Assembly: GCA_039934475.1 (NCBI GenBank)
Contig: JBDTMC010000360.1
Coordinates: 1-8,233 of the forward strand
DNA from: JBDTMC01 sp039934475
GTDB taxonomy: Bacteria; Acidobacteriota; Terriglobia; Bryobacterales; Bryobacteraceae
DNA length: 8,233 nt
Direction of reading: 5' to 3'
The position numbers and the translations under genes were made by a program. The notes below the pieces were generated by a model, which searched no databases, was not told the DNA's origin, and was given only the letters and a program-made list of their open reading frames with translations. Below are positions 6,610 to 8,233 of this stretch, one piece after another (positions within the stretch are counted from its first letter, which is position 1; every line of letters begins with the position of its first letter).

Positions 6610-7016
6610 TCAAGAGCGACGCGCAACGAGAGCGGGCAGAGACACAGATCCAGGGATTTCGAGGGGCATTGGGGACGGTGAAGGCAAGTGTCGCCGCAAA
6701 ACGTGCGGCGGTTCTGCGCGGGAGTTATGAAAGCATGATCCGGCAACTCGAGGAGGAAGTGCGGGAGTATGACCGTTTGCGGGCCGGTGAACTGGAACTT
6801 CCCCTTGTGGAGCGATTGGATCAGATTGCGCCGTTTGTGGTGAGGATGCGCATTGCGAAAGGAGTTTCCCAAGCGGAATTGGGGCGCCGGTTGGGCGTCA
6901 GCAAGCAAGTGGTCAGCCGGTGGGAGGAGTCGGAGTATCAGACGGTCGCCGTATCGCGTTTGCAGGAGATCCTTGATGCGATCGGGGTTCGGGCGTCGGT
7001 GACGCTGACCGCCTAG
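6606..7016 (+). CDS. XRE-family helix-turn-helix protein, probable antitoxin/regulator
   Basis: The 136-residue protein has an N-terminal helical region. Residues 1-60 include ERAETQIQGFRGAL and the charged, coiled-coil-like YESMIRQLEEEVREYDRLRAG. A C-terminal Cro/XRE DNA-binding domain lies at about residues 75-130: RIAKGVSQAELGRRLGVSK, then QVVSRWEESEYQTVAVSRLQEIL. SQAELGRRLGV and SKQVVSRWE are the two helices of the motif. The 'long N-terminal helix plus XRE' layout, and its place just after a DUF6932-like nucleotidyltransferase with an ATGA overlap, fit an antitoxin that binds its partner through the N-terminal part and DNA through the C-terminal part. It would probably repress the promoter at 6108-6136; that is inference. 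The gene looks complete. It is followed after 22 bases by the end of the convergent DUF167 gene, with no clear terminator hairpin between them. Confidence 0.88.
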   Translation: MIKSDAQRERAETQIQGFRGALGTVKASVAAKRAAVLRGSYESMIRQLEEEVREYDRLRAGELELPLVERLDQIAPFVVRMRIAKGVSQAELGRRLGVSKQVVSRWEESEYQTVAVSRLQEILDAIGVRASVTLTA

Positions 7017-7038
7017 CGATGTGCCAACGGCGCGGCTC

Positions 7039-7308
7039 TTACCGCAAGACTCGCACTACCTTATTGTGCGACGTCTCGCCGGTGAGCACAGCGACATTTC
7101 GCTTAGGCACGCCGAATACGCCCGCGAGGTAATCGCATAGCGCGGCATTTGCCTTGCCCTTCTCCGGAACGGCGGCCACTTTCACTTTGATGGTGCCGTC
7201 AGTCATTAAGCCGATGGCTTCCGTACGCTGGCTTTTGGGAATTACCTTGATACGAAGGGAGAGCGACTTGTCTTTGGCCAGCTTGGCCTGCCAGTCTGCC
7301 CAGTCCAC
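7039..7308 (-). CDS. DUF167/YggU-family protein (UPF0235)
   Basis: The 89-residue protein is close to the normal family size (about 90-100). It carries the family hallmarks LRIKVIPKSQRTEAIG (18-33), IKVKVAAVPEKGKANAALCDYLA (40-62) and TGETSHNKVVRV (76-87). The fold is a small alpha-beta domain; the biochemical role is not established for the family. The start is a GTG at 7308-7306 that shares one base with the TAG stop of the upstream receiver gene (TAGTG). That makes translational coupling likely and supports this start. It is the last gene of a left-going cluster. Confidence 0.92.
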   Translation of the reverse strand: MDWADWQAKLAKDKSLSLRIKVIPKSQRTEAIGLMTDGTIKVKVAAVPEKGKANAALCDYLAGVFGVPKRNVAVLTGETSHNKVVRVLR

Positions 7309-7670
7309 TATTCTCCGGCCGCCACTTCCCTTACTTTTCGGAGCATTGTCGCGGAGCGCACGGGCTTGCGCAGGCAGCCGTCCACAAGTCCGATTTCCGG
7401 CGACATCGCTAGGTCCTCGGGCGATCCCGACAACACGACGATGCGCACTGATGGCGATCGCTCACGCAGGGTGCGGATCAAAGCTCGCCCATCCTCGACC
7501 TTTGGCAAGCGGAGGTCCATCAGGACCACTTCCGCGGGAAGAGCCATGAACGCCGTCAGGGCTTCCGCCGGCGACGTAGCAGTCGCCACCTGGAACCCAC
7601 TTCGCTCAAACGCCATCCGGCGCAACGCAAGCTGGTCCCGGTCGTCATCCACCAAGAGAACAAAAATCAT
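7308..7670 (-). CDS. Single-domain response regulator (receiver domain only)
   Basis: The 120 residues form one CheY-like receiver domain and nothing else. The acidic pocket is VDDD (Asp8-Asp10), the phosphate-accepting aspartate is Asp52 in LMDLRLP, the switch serine is Ser81 in VLSGS, and the conserved lysine is Lys102 in RKPV. All key residues are present, so it should be phosphorylatable by a sensor kinase. No kinase is encoded in the window and there is no output domain, so it must act through protein contacts or as a phosphate relay. The ATG at 7670 gives a full-length first strand (MIFVLLVDDD), though no clear Shine-Dalgarno site precedes it (a T-rich stretch lies there). It sits 12 bases after the membrane-protein gene and overlaps the DUF167 gene by one base. 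Confidence 0.94.
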   Translation of the reverse strand: MIFVLLVDDDRDQLALRRMAFERSGFQVATATSPAEALTAFMALPAEVVLMDLRLPKVEDGRALIRTLRERSPSVRIVVLSGSPEDLAMSPEIGLVDGCLRKPVRSATMLRKVREVAAGE

Positions 7671-7682
7671 CTATAAAAATGC

Positions 7683-8165
7683 CTACTGCACGAAAGTCAT
7701 TTCGGCGATTCCGATCTGCGGAAACGCCTGATTCCACCCTTGGGGGATTGTATCGAAAGCCATGCGGAACGCGCGCGTCTCGCCCGGCTTCAGTGGGCCG
7801 TCGCGCGGTTTTAGAACATTGACTCGTTCGCGGTGAAGCGCCTTACCGGAGGGGTCGTAGAACAAACAAACCGCATCCACGGTCTTTACCTCGCGATTCC
7901 CTTTGTTAGTGACCTTCCCGGTGATTTCCACCAGTTGTTGCTGCGAGAAGCTCTCCGTGGCCTTCATATCGAACCCGTTCATGCTCATGAATGGGAAATA
8001 CGCCTCGGCTTCCGCCGTCAACCGGCCCGGCTGCCGATCGGATGGCCGACGCGTAATCACTAGCCAGATGCAACCGCCGACCACGATGGCGATGACCAGC
8101 ACAAGAATGACAACCAGCGCCGCACTGCCGCGCCGGTGCGCGTTCCTAGAGGTAGAGAGCTTCAT
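7683..8165 (-). CDS. Single-pass membrane protein with exported beta-rich domain (DUF2393/FxLYD-like), function unknown
   Basis: The 160-residue protein has a short positively charged N-terminus (MKLSTSRNAHRRG), one membrane helix (about residues 15-37, AALVVILVLVIAIVVGGCIWLVI) and then RRP. The charge pattern is ambiguous, but the usual layout puts the rest outside. The exported part reads QLVEITGKVTNKGNREVKTVDAVCLFYDPSGKAL, then PLKPGETRAFRMAFDTIP and a final WNQAFPQIGI. 'Tethered domain with G.V.N.G...V....V...F.D..G and L.PGE...F' is the outline of FxLYD/DUF2393-type immunoglobulin-like domains; I recall such proteins in Acidobacteria. No enzyme motif is present. Its start lies one base after the stop of the gene entering from the right edge, so both are probably in one transcript with the receiver and DUF167 genes. 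Confidence 0.83.
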   Translation of the reverse strand: MKLSTSRNAHRRGSAALVVILVLVIAIVVGGCIWLVITRRPSDRQPGRLTAEAEAYFPFMSMNGFDMKATESFSQQQLVEITGKVTNKGNREVKTVDAVCLFYDPSGKALHRERVNVLKPRDGPLKPGETRAFRMAFDTIPQGWNQAFPQIGIAEMTFVQ

Positions 8166-8166
8166 A

Positions 8167-8233
8167 CTAAAGGCCGCTGATGGTCATCTCGCCGATTAAC
8201 AGCGTCGGCGCCGCCGTGGATCCTCGAAACTCC
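8167..8233 (-). CDS. C-terminal end of an unidentified gene running off the right edge
   Basis: On the - strand a frame open from the window edge ends at TAG (8169-8167) and encodes a tail EFRGSTAAPTLLIGEMTISGL. Its codons mostly end in G or C, like the neighbouring genes. One base separates its stop from the ATG at 8165, as expected inside a tight operon. A rival frame ends at TGA 8164-8162 with a 4-base overlap, but it has poorer codon composition and an unlikely charged tail. Too little is visible to identify the protein. Confidence 0.5.
   Translation of the reverse strand, partial: EFRGSTAAPTLLIGEMTISGL

Overview
The window is high-GC, densely packed bacterial DNA with short intergenic gaps and many 1-4 base gene junctions. 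Several products resemble protein types I associate with soil Acidobacteria of the Solibacter/Bryobacter kind: the secreted pair at 5070-6070, the ceramidase-like secreted hydrolase, and the membrane-anchored protein with a late 'WNxxFP' motif. This placement rests on recalled family resemblance and base composition, not on a search. Nothing looks like phage, an insertion sequence, CRISPR or an RNA gene.

Left part (1-2782, + strand): the 3' end of a thiamine-phosphate-synthase/TenI-type barrel gene, followed after 11 bases by a full-length malic enzyme fused to a phosphotransacetylase-like domain (MaeB type). The maeB Shine-Dalgarno site overlaps the stop codon of the first gene. Next part (2794-4994, - strand): a signal-peptide-bearing neutral-ceramidase-family protein whose stop codon overlaps the start of a ROK-family sugar kinase (ATGA). 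Convergent kinase and maeB ends are only 11 bases apart.

Middle (5070-6070, + strand): two small exported proteins of unknown function, also joined by an ATGA overlap and transcribed divergently from the ceramidase-like gene. At 6103-7016 (+) lies a likely toxin-antitoxin-like module: a minimal nucleotidyltransferase-like protein (GS...DxD motif, DUF6932-like) and an XRE-type helix-turn-helix partner, again ATGA-coupled, behind a good sigma70-like promoter that overlaps an imperfect palindrome. The nucleotidyltransferase ORF appears to have lost its first ~16 codons to a one-base frameshift. The missing N-terminus is readable just upstream in another frame. This is the most interesting observation in the window.

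Right part (7039-8233, - strand): a tight co-directional cluster, read right to left. It contains the last codons of an unidentified gene, a single-pass membrane protein with a predicted beta-rich outer domain, a stand-alone response-regulator receiver domain, and a DUF167/YggU protein. Gaps are 1, 12 and -1 bases, so they are probably one operon. No obviously new multi-gene system was seen. The nucleotidyltransferase/XRE pair and the two exported proteins are the parts least explained by known function.
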